A stretch of 64,000 nt of DNA, taken from the NCBI GenBank assembly GCA_023384095.1, contig JAHDXT010000001.1, positions 62,001 to 126,000 on the forward strand, in the 5' to 3' direction. The position numbers and the translations under genes are program-made. This DNA is from Hyphomicrobiaceae bacterium. Its GTDB lineage: Bacteria > Pseudomonadota > Alphaproteobacteria > Rhizobiales > Hyphomicrobiaceae. Below, piece by piece: positions 35,878 through 44,667 of this stretch. The first letter of the stretch is position 1. Each line of letters opens with the position of its first letter. Under the pieces are notes generated by a model. The model had not been told where the DNA came from. It worked only from the letters and a program-made list of their open reading frames with translations, and made no database searches.

Positions 35878-36591
35878 ATGCCCGAGCGCCCGATCGAGCT
35901 CTACTACTGGCCGACGCCCAACGGCCACAAGATCACGATCATGCTGGAGGAGTGCGGGCTGCCGTACGAGGTCAGGTATATCAACATCATGCGCGGCGAC
36001 CAGTTCGCGCCCTCGTTCCTGGCCATCTCGCCCAACAACCGCATGCCCGCCATCGTCGATCCCCACGGCCCGGGCGGGGAGCCGATCTCGGTGTTCGAAT
36101 CCGGCGCCATCCTCCAGTACCTCGGGCGCAAGACCGGCCGGTTCTATCCCGAGGACGAGCGCGCCCGCGTCGAGGTCGAGCAGTGGCTGTTCTGGCAGAT
36201 GGCGAACCTCGGGCCCATGGCCGGCCAGTGCCATCACTTCCGCAACTACGCCAAGCGGAAGATCGTCTATGCCATCGACAGGTACGTGAACGAGGTCAAC
36301 AGGCTCTATGGCGTGATGGACACCCGGCTCGAAGACAGGCCGTACCTCGCGGGCGAATACTCGATCGCCGACATGGCCTGCTATCCCTGGGTCAGGCCCT
36401 ACAGGAACCAGGGCCAGGATCTGGCCGAGTTCCCCAACCTCGAGGGGTGGTTCAAGCGCATTCACGATCGCGCTGCGGTCGCCAGGGCAGTGACGGTGGG
36501 CGCCGAGGAGCGCGAGAAGTGGAATCTCGCCAAGGACAAGGATGCGCAGAAGATCCTGTTCGGCCAGCGGGCGCGGAGGAGGACGGGTTAG
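35878..36591 (+). CDS. Glutathione S-transferase, YfcG / Nu-class-like
   Basis: The 237-residue protein matches YfcG-type disulfide-bond reductases: IELYYWPTPNGHKITIMLEECGLPYEV at the start, FLAISPNNRMPAIVDPHGPGG for glutathione contacts, and SVFESGAILQYLGRKTG. The all-helical C-domain includes YLAGEYSIADMACYPWV. Such enzymes reduce disulfides or peroxides with glutathione. It lies 77 bases after the ligase alpha gene on the same strand, so it may belong to that transcript, but no role in sulfonate breakdown is known to me. Confidence 0.87.
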   Translation: MPERPIELYYWPTPNGHKITIMLEECGLPYEVRYINIMRGDQFAPSFLAISPNNRMPAIVDPHGPGGEPISVFESGAILQYLGRKTGRFYPEDERARVEVEQWLFWQMANLGPMAGQCHHFRNYAKRKIVYAIDRYVNEVNRLYGVMDTRLEDRPYLAGEYSIADMACYPWVRPYRNQGQDLAEFPNLEGWFKRIHDRAAVARAVTVGAEEREKWNLAKDKDAQKILFGQRARRRTG

Positions 36592-37206
36592 ATCGAAGCC
36601 TGTTCAGGGCGGATCGATCCCCACGTGGAAACCGCACACAGTTTGTCCGGGATTTGAGCGGTATGAGCCGCTGAGCGGGTCTGCGTTCTGTGCAGGATGT
36701 GCAAGCAGCAGAGGATGCCGTCTGTCCCCAAGCCTCTCGACACCCGCGCCAATCCCGCCATGGCCGCCCCGGATCGAGGTCCGGGGCAGGCTCCGGCGGC
36801 ACCCCTCAGTATGCTATCCACATCCTATCCACCCCCATCCCGTCATGGCCGCGCAGGCGGCCATCCGCGATGCCTCTAAGCGAGTGCTCGTGGGGATCGC
36901 GTCACGGATTCCCGCCTCCGCGGGAATGACGGTGAGGGCAGGCGGCGTTGCGGAAATGAAGTCTGGACACCTCTATTCCTAGCCGGTGAACGCCATGCCG
37001 GCTGTCGTGCGCAGCGGCTGACCCAACAAAATCCCGGAGGGCTCTGGGAAACCGCCCACCCCAGGATCGTCATTCCCTGAACACGAACACCTTGCGCGAG
37101 TTTGTTCGGGACACAGGGCCAATCAGCATCGAGTCCGTTGCCCCTGGTCCCGGCTCAGCGCGGCCGCTTGGCCGGAACGACATCGCCTTGCTGCGATTGG
37201 AACGAT
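36592..37206. other. 615-base intergenic region without a supported gene
   Basis: It holds the repeat at 36839-36933 and other short palindromes such as GGATCGAGGTCC near 36770. Several short ORFs in the track (for example 36542-36982) cross these repeats and have no recognisable content. I see no gene, RNA or clear promoter in the rest. Confidence 0.6.
36839..36933. repeat. Dispersed palindromic repeat, family C copy 1
   Basis: CGTCATGGCCGCGCAGGCGG at the left and GGATTCCCGCCTCCGCGGGA, then ATGACGGTG, at the right recur in the same order and orientation at 59431-59520 with a diverged centre. The right block is itself a hairpin (TCCCGCCTCCGCGGGA). Confidence 0.7.
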
Positions 37207-37452
37207 TCAGTCCAGCTCCGTCAGACGGGCCGGGTCGGGCTTGCGTCCCGTGACCCTCTCCAGCGCGATCGCCGCCAGCACCTTGGCTGCCATGCTCTTC
37301 TTGCCGAGATGGCGGGCCTCCAGCTCCGAATCGATGTCGGCGGCTTCGGGCGCGCGCGTGGTCTGGTAGCCGAACACCGCCGTCCCGCGCTCCTGGGCGC
37401 AGCCCGAGAACGCCATCGCGGCAGCGATCAGCGCGGCAGACTTCCAGACCAT
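37207..37452 (-). CDS. Small lipoprotein of unknown function
   Basis: The 81-residue product starts MVWKSAALIAAAMAFSGCAQ, a lipoprotein signal with Cys18 as the lipidated residue. The mature part is short and charged, with TRAPEAADIDSELEARHLGKKSMAAKVLAAIALERVTGRKPD. I do not recognise a domain. AAGGGGGG lies just upstream of the chosen ATG, favouring it over the 87-residue version. It sits alone among repeats. Confidence 0.62.
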   Translation of the reverse strand: MVWKSAALIAAAMAFSGCAQERGTAVFGYQTTRAPEAADIDSELEARHLGKKSMAAKVLAAIALERVTGRKPDPARLTELD

Positions 37453-37720
37453 GAACCCCCCTTCCCGCATCCCCTACGGCCAGCCGGCCGGTCGGATCCC
37501 TGCTGCTCTATGTTGCCCGACGCTACAGAGACTACCGGCCGACGTCATCTCGGCCGATCGCACTCCAGTCGATCGAATCATGCAAGCAATGATTGCCAGC
37601 TTGCACCTGAACTGCGTCTGAATGCAGCACCCAGGGCACGTCGCCGCAAGGACCGGACCTTCGCGCGGCGGACGGCAGCCTCAACCTCGGATGCGGCTGG
37701 GGCTTCGCCCACGCCGCGGG

Positions 37721-38230
37721 TCAGCAGTCCTGGAACAGCGAGGCGAGGCAGCCCCAGCCCTTCTTGACGGCGCTGCCGACGGCAGAGCCCGTCTTCTGGA
37801 GCTGGTCCTTCGATGCAGAGGCGGTGCGGCGGGCAAGCTCCTCGACGGTCTTGGGAGGGCCCGGCTGAGCGACCGGGCCGGCTGTGGTGTCCGGCTCATC
37901 CGCCGGGACCTCGACCGGTTCCGTTTCCAAGCGTGTCGCCAGCGCCTCGAGTGATCCAGTCAGCGAGACGGTCCGCTCGAGCCCGATGCAATCTTCGGAC
38001 CCCGAGCGCCGGACGCGGCATTTCTCATGCCCTTGCTTCGCCGCGAGCTCCGTGATGCACACGAGCTGCAGCACCCGGTCGGCGTGGCGATAGCGCTCGA
38101 CCTTGCTCGCCTGTTCGACCGTGCAGCGATAGACGGCCGGCGGCCCCGAGCAGGTCACGCATATCTCGGCGGCTGCGGCGGGCAGCGCCGCGGCCGCCAG
38201 TGCGAGACCGATAACTGCCTGACGGATCAC
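37721..38230 (-). CDS. Secreted cysteine-rich protein of unknown function
   Basis: From a GTG start at 38230 the 169-residue product has a signal peptide (IRQAVIGLALAAAALPAAAA). The mature N-domain contains EICVTCSGPPAVYRCTVEQA, LQLVCITELA, KCRV and DCIG, probably forming disulfides in the periplasm. An acidic linker (EPVEVPADEPD) leads to a C-terminal part ending KKGWGCLASLFQDC. No known domain recognised. The 197-residue track ORF adds 28 residues before the signal peptide and is less likely. Confidence 0.65.
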   Translation of the reverse strand: MIRQAVIGLALAAAALPAAAAEICVTCSGPPAVYRCTVEQASKVERYRHADRVLQLVCITELAAKQGHEKCRVRRSGSEDCIGLERTVSLTGSLEALATRLETEPVEVPADEPDTTAGPVAQPGPPKTVEELARRTASASKDQLQKTGSAVGSAVKKGWGCLASLFQDC

Positions 38231-38347
38231 GGTCGCGCGACACTCCCTCGCAAAGCTGGCGGATGCCCCGATTGAAGGCCGGAAACGGGGCGACAGTGGG
38301 GCGCGCTCATGCATCGCGCCCCCCTGGCCGGGGCCTCTAGCCGGGCC

Positions 38348-38971
38348 TCAAGGTGTGCCGTTGCGGCCATGCCGGCGATAGGCCGGCCGCTCCGCAAGCC
38401 GGTCGTAATAGGCGCTCACCGCCTTCAGCTCCGGCTTGTCGAACGGGACCGAGAACCAGCGATTGACGCTGAGCCCGGCCGGAACATCGGCCAGCGTGAA
38501 GTCCTCGCCCATCAGGTAAGGGCCGTGCCCTGCCAGATAGGAATCGAGCATCTCCATCTGCCGGGTCCATTCGGCAATGCCGAATTCGATCATCTTCGGA
38601 TCCTGGAACGCGGGCATCTTCACGACGAGCCCGAGGAACGGTGCGCGCGCGCCCTGGTGGAGCTCCGTCTGACCCCAATCCATCCAGGCCTCGACCTCGG
38701 CGCGCCGGGCGAGGCCGGCCGGATAGAGATCGGTGCGGACGTGCTTGGCGGCGAGATAGCGCACGATGGCATGGCTCTCCCGCAGCACGAACCCGTCGTC
38801 GTCGATCACCGGCACCAGGGCGAACGGATTGACCTTCAGGAACTCGGGCTCCGTCGTCGGCCGGAACCCGCGCCCCCAGTCCTCGCGCGTGTATTGAAGC
38901 CCGATCTCGTCGGCGGTCCACAGGACCTTGCGGACATTTATCGAGTTGGCCCGGCCGTAGATCTTCAGCAT
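38348..38971 (-). CDS. Glutathione S-transferase family protein
   Basis: The 207-residue protein has the thioredoxin-like GST N-domain (MLKIYGRANSINVRKVLWTADEIGL, then FLKVNPFALVPVIDDDGFVLRESHAIVRYLAAKH) and a helical C-domain with YLMGEDFTLADVPAGLSVNRW. The Ser/Asn at RANSINVRK is where catalytic Ser is found in Theta/Beta-like relatives. Substrate unknown. It lies 21 bases downstream of the quinone-oxidoreductase gene, so the two probably form a small detoxification operon. Confidence 0.9.
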   Translation of the reverse strand: MLKIYGRANSINVRKVLWTADEIGLQYTREDWGRGFRPTTEPEFLKVNPFALVPVIDDDGFVLRESHAIVRYLAAKHVRTDLYPAGLARRAEVEAWMDWGQTELHQGARAPFLGLVVKMPAFQDPKMIEFGIAEWTRQMEMLDSYLAGHGPYLMGEDFTLADVPAGLSVNRWFSVPFDKPELKAVSAYYDRLAERPAYRRHGRNGTP

Positions 38972-38992
38972 CGTCGTCCTCCTCGGCAGGGC

Positions 38993-39964
38993 TCAGGGCA
39001 GCAGGATGGTGGAGCCGGTCGTCTTGCGCGCCTCCAGGTCGCGGTGCGCCTGGGCGGCATGCTCGAGTGGATAGGTCTGGTTGACGCTGATCTTGACGAT
39101 GCCGCGACCGACCACGTCGAAGAGATCGTTGGCGCTGGCCACGAGATCCTCGCGCCTGGCCGTGTAGGTCACCAAAGTCGGGCGGGTCGCATAGAGCGAG
39201 CCTTTGGCCGCCAGCGTCAGGATATCGAGCTTGGGCACGGGTCCCGACGCGTTGCCGAAGCTCACCCACAATCCCCGCGGCTTGAGGCAGTCGAGGGAGC
39301 CGGGGAACGTGTCCTTGCCGACGGAATCGTAGACCACATCGACGCCGCGGCCCTTGGTGATCTCCTTCGTGCGGGCGGCGAAATCCTCGGTCCTGTAATC
39401 GATGACGTGCGTGCAGCCGTGCTCCTGGGCAAGCTTCATCTTCTCCGGCGACCCCGCCGTGCCGATGATGGTGGCGCCGAGGTGCTTGGCCCACTGACAG
39501 GCGATCAGCCCGATGCCGCCCGCGGCGGCATGCAGCAGCATGGTTGTCTCGGGGCCGACCTTGTAGGTCTCCTTCAGCAGATAGCGGACGGTCATGCCCT
39601 GCAGCATCATGGCTGCCGCCGTCTGATCGTCGATGCCATCGGGAACTTTGACCACGCGGTCGGCCGGGATCAGCCGCTCCTCGGCATAGCCGCCCATGGG
39701 GCTGGCGTAGGCGACCCGGTCGCCCACCTTGATGTCGGTGACGCCGGGCCCGACGGCCGTGACCGCGCCCGCGCCCTCGGTGCCGATCACCGCCGGAAGG
39801 CTGATCTTGTAAAGGCCGGAGCGGTGGTATGTATCGATGTAGTTGAGGCCAATCGCGCGGTGCTTCAGGCGCACCTGGCCCTCTCCAGGCTGTCCGACGT
39901 CGACATCCTCCCACACCATGACCTCGGGGCCGCCATGCCGGTGAATTCGGATTGCGTGGACCAT
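38993..39964 (-). CDS. NADPH:quinone oxidoreductase, zinc-free MDR family
   Basis: The 323-residue protein starts MVHAIRIHRHGGPEVMVWEDV and has LKHRAIGLNYIDTYHRSGLY, GTEGAGAVTAVGPGV, LLHAAAGGIGLIACQWAK for NADPH binding and VYDSVGKDTF. These fit quinone oxidoreductase QorA. Zinc-binding residues of alcohol dehydrogenases are lacking. It would reduce quinones or reactive enones. The downstream GST gene shares the strand. GAGGAAACG lies upstream of the ATG. Confidence 0.92.
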   Translation of the reverse strand: MVHAIRIHRHGGPEVMVWEDVDVGQPGEGQVRLKHRAIGLNYIDTYHRSGLYKISLPAVIGTEGAGAVTAVGPGVTDIKVGDRVAYASPMGGYAEERLIPADRVVKVPDGIDDQTAAAMMLQGMTVRYLLKETYKVGPETTMLLHAAAGGIGLIACQWAKHLGATIIGTAGSPEKMKLAQEHGCTHVIDYRTEDFAARTKEITKGRGVDVVYDSVGKDTFPGSLDCLKPRGLWVSFGNASGPVPKLDILTLAAKGSLYATRPTLVTYTARREDLVASANDLFDVVGRGIVKISVNQTYPLEHAAQAHRDLEARKTTGSTILLP

Positions 39965-40114
39965 GAGCTCGTTTCCTCGTGATATGCGCTGTGAGCCGTG
40001 CGTCGGATGCTTGCGTCGGACCGCCGATACTGTATCGATGCCGCGCAGTCCACGCCACATCGCCGCCATTCCTGCCTTCTATGGGCTTCACAGCGTCTTC
40101 ACAAGGGTCGGGAC

Positions 40115-40564
40115 ATGAACTGCATGCCAGCCGCGCGGCTCCTGCCGTTCCGCCTGGTTTTCGCCCTTGCGGGACTGGCGATGACTGCATGCAGCGCCGG
40201 CCTCGATTCCGCTTCGGGATCGGCCGGGATCGGCTGCGTCGACGATTCCAGCCATTGCATCGAGCAGCGCCGCACGGCGCTGCATTCGATCATGAGCGAC
40301 AAGGACCGCAAATGGGTGCGCGAGGCGCCGAGCCCCGCCGCTTATGCCTCGGGTGTGCGGCTGTTCGCCTTCAAGACCCGCAAGGCGGAGCTGTCCTGCG
40401 ACGAGCTGGCGCTGGGGCGCCGCGAGGCGGATGGCGCTCCTGCCGCGCTGCGCGGCCCCGGATCGACAAGCCTGACGCCGGCTCAAGTGTCGCGCGGCCT
40501 GATGCTGGGCGCCGAGGTCTCGCGCGAGCTGGCGGCGGAGATGAAGCGACGTTGCAGAGCGTGA
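40115..40564 (+). CDS. Putative lipoprotein of unknown function
   Basis: The 149-residue product starts MNCMPAARLLPFRLVFALAGLAMTAC, a lipoprotein signal with the lipid-attached Cys in LAMTACSAG. The mature part has CVDDSSHCIEQRRTALHSIMSDKDRKWVREA and later SCDELALGRREADG, conserved-looking but not recognised. Cysteines in pairs suggest disulfides. It is divergent from the quinone oxidoreductase and 46 bases upstream of the TPR-methyltransferase, so the two may be co-transcribed. Confidence 0.7.
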   Translation: MNCMPAARLLPFRLVFALAGLAMTACSAGLDSASGSAGIGCVDDSSHCIEQRRTALHSIMSDKDRKWVREAPSPAAYASGVRLFAFKTRKAELSCDELALGRREADGAPAALRGPGSTSLTPAQVSRGLMLGAEVSRELAAEMKRRCRA

Positions 40565-40610
40565 CGGACGGGCCGCGAAGTACAGGTGAACCAGCCATGA
40601 CGTGCCGATC

Positions 40611-42431
40611 ATGACAGCTTCGAGCCGAAGGCCACCCGCCAGGCAGGACTGGGAGGCGCTCGCCGCGCGCGCCGTCCATACCGGCGATCTCAAGGGGGCG
40701 AGAGCTGCCTACATCGAGGCGCTCCGCCACGATCGCCGCAACGCCCAGGTCCATTTCAATCAGGCCGCGGTTCTGGCTGCGTTGGGCGAGATCGACGAGT
40801 CCGCTGTCCACCTGACCGAGGCCCTGCGCCTCAAACCGCAACACGAGGAGGCGGCGATCAGGCTGTCGCGCCTGCTGGCCCGTTTTGCGGTCGACGCCAG
40901 CCGTCTGGACCCGTTCGGGCTCAAGGCGGCGCTCGGGATCGCCGCCATCGACTCGCAGCCCGCCGCCGACGCGGCCTTCAGGCTTCTCGCCGCGGCTTCG
41001 CCGGAGCTTGCCGGTGCCTTGCAGGCGGCGCGGGCGGGACAGGCGGAGGATACGGCGCACAGGCTGCTCGCAAGCCGCACCTCGGAAGTCCTCAAGTCCG
41101 ACCTGCTGCTCGCGGCGCTGGCGGCCGGGGTCGTCATGGATGCCGGCCTCGAGCGGCTGCTGACGGCGCTGAGGCGCACCCTGCTCCTCGAGGTCGCTCC
41201 CGAGCGCTTCGAGGACCGCGCGCTCTATGCCTTCGCGCTCGGCCTGCTGGTGCAGGGCTGGAACAACGACCAGGCCTGGGCCGTCAGCGACGAGGAGGCC
41301 CGGGCGCTCGACAGGATCGCGATCGACAAGTCTGCCCTCCTAGCCGGCGACCTGGAAATGGCGCGCCGCCTGCTGCTGCTCGGGCTCTACCGCCCGCTCG
41401 ACGGCATTCTTGCCCCGGCGGAGGCCAATTCATGGAGCCATATCCGGCCCAAGCCGCTGCGCGACCTCGTCGGGCCGCGGCTCGAGCGCCAGCGCGAGGA
41501 GGAGCGCGCTGCCGCTGCCATCCCCCGGCTTGCGCCAGTTGCCGACGACACGTCACGCCGGGTCGCGCGCCAGTACGAGGCGAGCCCCTATCCGCGCTGG
41601 CAGAGTCTGCACGTCTCGGCCGCGGGGGCCATGAAGGCCGTCCTCTCCCGGTTCGTGGAGCCCGCGCGCCTGGTGTTCATGGACGGCCGCTTCGACGTGC
41701 TGATCGCGGGCGCCGGCACCGGCAAGCAGGCGCTGCAGTCGGCCTTCGCATACGGGCCGGACGCCCGGCTGCTCGCCGTGGACCTGTCGGCCGCGAGCCT
41801 CGGTTACGCCCAGTGCGCAGCCACGCGCTACGGCGTCGGCAACGTCGAGCTCATGGTCGCCGACATCCTCGACCTCGGCCGGCTCGAGAGACGCTTCGAT
41901 ATCATCGAGTGCGTCGGCGTGCTGCATCACATGGCCGACCCGTGGAACGGCTGGCGCAAGCTGCTCGCGTGCCTGAAGCCCGGCGGCCTCATGTATGTCG
42001 GCCTCTACAGCGCCGTGTCGCGCGCCAACCTCCGAGCTCTGCGGGAGGACCCGGATTATCCCGGCCCGGACTGCGACGACGACGCCGCACGAGCCTACCG
42101 CGCCCGGATCCTCGGCCGGCCGGCCGGCTCGCCCGCCGCCGAGCTGACCGCCTCCCGCGACTTCTATACGCTCCACGAGTTCCGCGACCTCGCGCTCCAC
42201 GCCTCGGAGCAGCACGTGACGCTCGACGAGATCGGCCGCTTCCTCGACGAGAACGGGCTCGCGTTCCGCGGCTTCACGCTCGATCCGGTGATCCTGAACG
42301 CGTTCATGGCCGAGCATCCCGGGAGCCAATGGCCGGGCAGCCTGGCCGAGTGGCAGGAGTTCGAGCGCGCCCGGCCCAGCACCTTCGACGCCATGTATCG
42401 CTTCTGGTGCGAGCGGCTGCCGCCCGGCTGA
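40611..42431 (+). CDS. TPR-domain protein fused to a class I methyltransferase
   Basis: The 606-residue protein has TPR-type helices at residues about 15-100 (AVHTGDLKGARAAYIEALRHDRRNAQVHFNQAAVLAALGEIDES), a long helical middle region, and from about 360 a SAM-dependent methyltransferase: FDVLIAGAGTGKQALQSA as motif I, LLAVDLSAASLGYA, FDIIECVGVLHHMADP and LLACLKPGGLMYVGLYS. The substrate is unknown; TPRs suggest a protein target or partner. PYPRW before the methyltransferase is common in this group. Start at ATG 40611; GTG 40602 is in frame. Confidence 0.83.
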   Translation: MTASSRRPPARQDWEALAARAVHTGDLKGARAAYIEALRHDRRNAQVHFNQAAVLAALGEIDESAVHLTEALRLKPQHEEAAIRLSRLLARFAVDASRLDPFGLKAALGIAAIDSQPAADAAFRLLAAASPELAGALQAARAGQAEDTAHRLLASRTSEVLKSDLLLAALAAGVVMDAGLERLLTALRRTLLLEVAPERFEDRALYAFALGLLVQGWNNDQAWAVSDEEARALDRIAIDKSALLAGDLEMARRLLLLGLYRPLDGILAPAEANSWSHIRPKPLRDLVGPRLERQREEERAAAAIPRLAPVADDTSRRVARQYEASPYPRWQSLHVSAAGAMKAVLSRFVEPARLVFMDGRFDVLIAGAGTGKQALQSAFAYGPDARLLAVDLSAASLGYAQCAATRYGVGNVELMVADILDLGRLERRFDIIECVGVLHHMADPWNGWRKLLACLKPGGLMYVGLYSAVSRANLRALREDPDYPGPDCDDDAARAYRARILGRPAGSPAAELTASRDFYTLHEFRDLALHASEQHVTLDEIGRFLDENGLAFRGFTLDPVILNAFMAEHPGSQWPGSLAEWQEFERARPSTFDAMYRFWCERLPPG

Positions 42432-42524
42432 TCTCTCCTCAGCCGCAATGAGGGCTTGCGCCGGGTGGCGAAGGAACCTAGCTGAACGCAGGCCTTCAAG
42501 GGGTGGGATCAGGACAGCCAGACG

Positions 42525-43049
42525 ATGGACTTCACGGAGTATGTCGGCCCGACTGTGGCGTTCATCCAGGCGAACCAGGCTTGGGCCCCGCCGATCGTCT
42601 TCGGCCTCGCGCTCGGGGAGAGCCTCGCGTTCCTGTCGCTCGTTCTGCCGTCGACGGTGTTCCTGATCGCGATCGGCGGCATGCTCGGAGCCAGCGGCAT
42701 CGACTTCTTCCCGGTCTGGATCGCGGCGGGGCTCGGCGGCTCCCTCGGCTATGCCTTGTCGTACTGGGCGGGGCTCTACTTCAAGGATTCGATCCACAAG
42801 GCCTGGCCGTTCAGCCGCTACCCGGAGATGATCCCCAAGGGGCAGCAGTTCTTCGACAAGTATGGCGCCTTCGGCGTATTCCTCGGCCACTTCTTCGGGC
42901 CGGTCCGCGCCGTCATCCCCGTGGTGGCCGGAATGTACGCCATGCGCCAGCTCCCGTTCCAGATCGCCAACGTCAGCTCGGCGTTTCTCTGGGCGGCCGG
43001 CGTCCTGGCGCCCAGCACGTTCGGCATGAAGTGGCTGGTGGGAGCATGA
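42525..43049 (+). CDS. DedA-family membrane protein, first of a tandem pair
   Basis: The 174-residue protein has DedA/SNARE-associated domain features: PPIVFGLALGESLAFLSLVLPSTVFLIAIGGMLG, LGYALSYWAGLYF, and FFDKYGAFGVFLGHFFGPVRAVIPVVAGMYAM with the conserved Gly-Arg region. DedA proteins are membrane transporters or flippases affecting undecaprenyl phosphate recycling, proton-motive force and envelope integrity. Four or five membrane spans are visible. The second copy follows 124 bases later. Confidence 0.87.
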   Translation: MDFTEYVGPTVAFIQANQAWAPPIVFGLALGESLAFLSLVLPSTVFLIAIGGMLGASGIDFFPVWIAAGLGGSLGYALSYWAGLYFKDSIHKAWPFSRYPEMIPKGQQFFDKYGAFGVFLGHFFGPVRAVIPVVAGMYAMRQLPFQIANVSSAFLWAAGVLAPSTFGMKWLVGA

Positions 43050-43173
43050 ACGTCCCCGGCGCGCGGGCCGCAAGAGCATAAATTGTGGCAGCCGTGCTCC
43101 CGATCATCATCGAAACGACATTCCGGGCTGGATAGTTGAACCAGGCGGCGTTGCAACAGGCGGTGTCCCCAGG

Positions 43174-43707
43174 GTGCTTACGACGCTGTTCTCGGCCGAG
43201 GGCTGGACAGATGCGATATTGTCGCTGGTCGGCGGCAATGTGCATTTCACCGGACTGCTGGTGTTCGTCCTGGGACTGGCCGAAAGCATTGCGCTGATAT
43301 CGCTGTTCGTCCCCTCCACGATCCTCTTCCTCGGCATCGGCGCCGTGCACAGCGCCGCTGGCGGCGAGTTCTGGCCGGTGTGGCTGTCGGGCGCCGCAGG
43401 AGCCTGGATCGGCGATTGCTTCTCGTACGGCCTCGGGCGCTATTTCAAGCAGGATGCCGGCAGGGTCTGGCCGATCCGCAAGTTCCCGGACCTCATCCCG
43501 AGGGGCCAGATGCTGTGCGAGCGATGGGGCATCCTCGGCATCGTCGTCGGCAAGTTCATCGGGGGCTTGAGACCGTTCGTGCCCGTCGTCGCCGGCATGC
43601 TGAGCATGCCCTGGGCCCTGTTCCTGCCCGGCAGCGCCGTCTCCTGTCTGATATGGGCGGGCGCCTTCCTGGCCCCGGGCTACGGCATCAACATCATGCT
43701 GAACTAG
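43174..43707 (+). CDS. DedA-family membrane protein, second of a tandem pair
   Basis: This 177-residue protein starts at GTG and parallels its neighbour: LVFVLGLAESIALISLFVPSTILFLGIG, IGDCFSYGLGRYFKQ, and LCERWGILGIVVGKFIGGLRPFVPVVAGMLSM. The two are clearly paralogous but diverged, with differing loops, so the duplication is old. The catalytic-type residues (Glu in AES, Arg in GLRPF) are present in this copy, and the first has the corresponding GES and GPVRAV. They may form a heteromer. Confidence 0.86.
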   Translation: MLTTLFSAEGWTDAILSLVGGNVHFTGLLVFVLGLAESIALISLFVPSTILFLGIGAVHSAAGGEFWPVWLSGAAGAWIGDCFSYGLGRYFKQDAGRVWPIRKFPDLIPRGQMLCERWGILGIVVGKFIGGLRPFVPVVAGMLSMPWALFLPGSAVSCLIWAGAFLAPGYGINIMLN

Positions 43708-44116
43708 CGCGAGGGGCCGTGCAGGTACAGGCGACCCAGGGCCGCAATACGCGTGGGGGCGAGCTCGTGGCCACTTATGATCGCCGGTGAGGCTTCGCCA
43801 CGGAGGTCCGCGTCACTCGTCATATCCGGTCGTTGGCGCCCGCTACGGCAGAAGAGCCGTGCCGGGCGCTCGATATGCGCCAAATTGCCTCTTTGCCGCA
43901 GGGCTCCCGCGCCTTGAGGCCATCAACAAACGGTGCCAAAAGGTCTGCGTGGCAAAAAGCGCCGTTCTGAGCGGGGGACTTGCCGACTTATAGATTGCGG
44001 CTGTTCGGTACGATCGCCGCGCGGGCTCTGGCGCTCGCCGGAGTGCGGGGCGGCGGCAGTCCAAGGTCGCGCGGATCGCTGGGGATCGGGCATTCGCAGG
44101 TAGCAGGGAGGCTCAA
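43708..44116. other. 409-base region upstream of petABC without a supported gene
   Basis: It should hold the petABC promoter. TATAGA at 43989 is a possible -10, but I find no convincing -35 17 bases before it. Track ORFs 43787-43993 and 43843-44064 (minus) lack recognisable content and ribosome sites. No repeats seen. Confidence 0.4.
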
Positions 44117-44653
44117 TTGAGCTCACACGCCGAGGAGCCAACACGTCGGGACTTCCTGACGATCGCGGGCACCGCCTTCGCGGCCGTCGGCGGCGCCATG
44201 GCGCTGTGGCCGTTCATCGCGCAGATGAACCCCGATGCATCGACCCAGGCGCTCGCCTCCGTCGAGATCGACCTGACGCCGGTCAAGGCCGGGCAGGCGA
44301 TCACGGTGATGTGGCGCGGCAAGCCCGTCTTCATCCGCAACCGCACGCCGGAGGAGATCGAGAAGGCGGCGGCGACCCCTGTCGGCGAGCTTCCCGATCC
44401 CGAATCCGATCTGCAGCGCGTCAAGAAGGGCCGCGAGAACTGGCTCGTGCTCGTCGGCATCTGCACCCACCTCGGCTGCATCCCGAAGGGCCAGAGCCTC
44501 GCTGACATGAAGGGGGACTACGGCGGCTGGTTCTGCCCGTGCCACGGCTCCCACTACGACCTTTCGGGGCGCATCCGCAAAGGCCCCGCACCTCGCAACC
44601 TCGAGGTGCCGGCTTACGAGTTCGTCGAGGACACCAAGATCAGGATCGGCTGA
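44117..44653 (+). CDS. petA: Ubiquinol-cytochrome c reductase Rieske iron-sulfur subunit
   Basis: The Rieske subunit passes electrons from ubiquinol at the Qo site of the bc1 complex to cytochrome c1. The 178-residue protein has a twin-arginine signal anchor ([18 protein letters not shown]) and cluster-binding motifs CTHLGC and CPCHGSHYD, then [16 protein letters not shown]. The start is TTG, supported by AGGGAGG 6 bases upstream; no ATG fits. It heads the petABC operon and is followed 14 bases later by petB. Confidence 0.96.
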   Translation: MSSHAEEPTRRDFLTIAGTAFAAVGGAMALWPFIAQMNPDASTQALASVEIDLTPVKAGQAITVMWRGKPVFIRNRTPEEIEKAAATPVGELPDPESDLQRVKKGRENWLVLVGICTHLGCIPKGQSLADMKGDYGGWFCPCHGSHYDLSGRIRKGPAPRNLEVPAYEFVEDTKIRIG

Positions 44654-44667
44654 GGATCGCCAACGTC

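Noticed and set aside
36542-36982. 146-aa plus-strand ORF
   Set aside because: It starts inside the GST gene and runs through palindromic repeats; no domain content.
43787-44064. Short ORFs on both strands upstream of petA
   Set aside because: They are Arg/Ala-rich, lack ribosome sites and overlap each other antisense.
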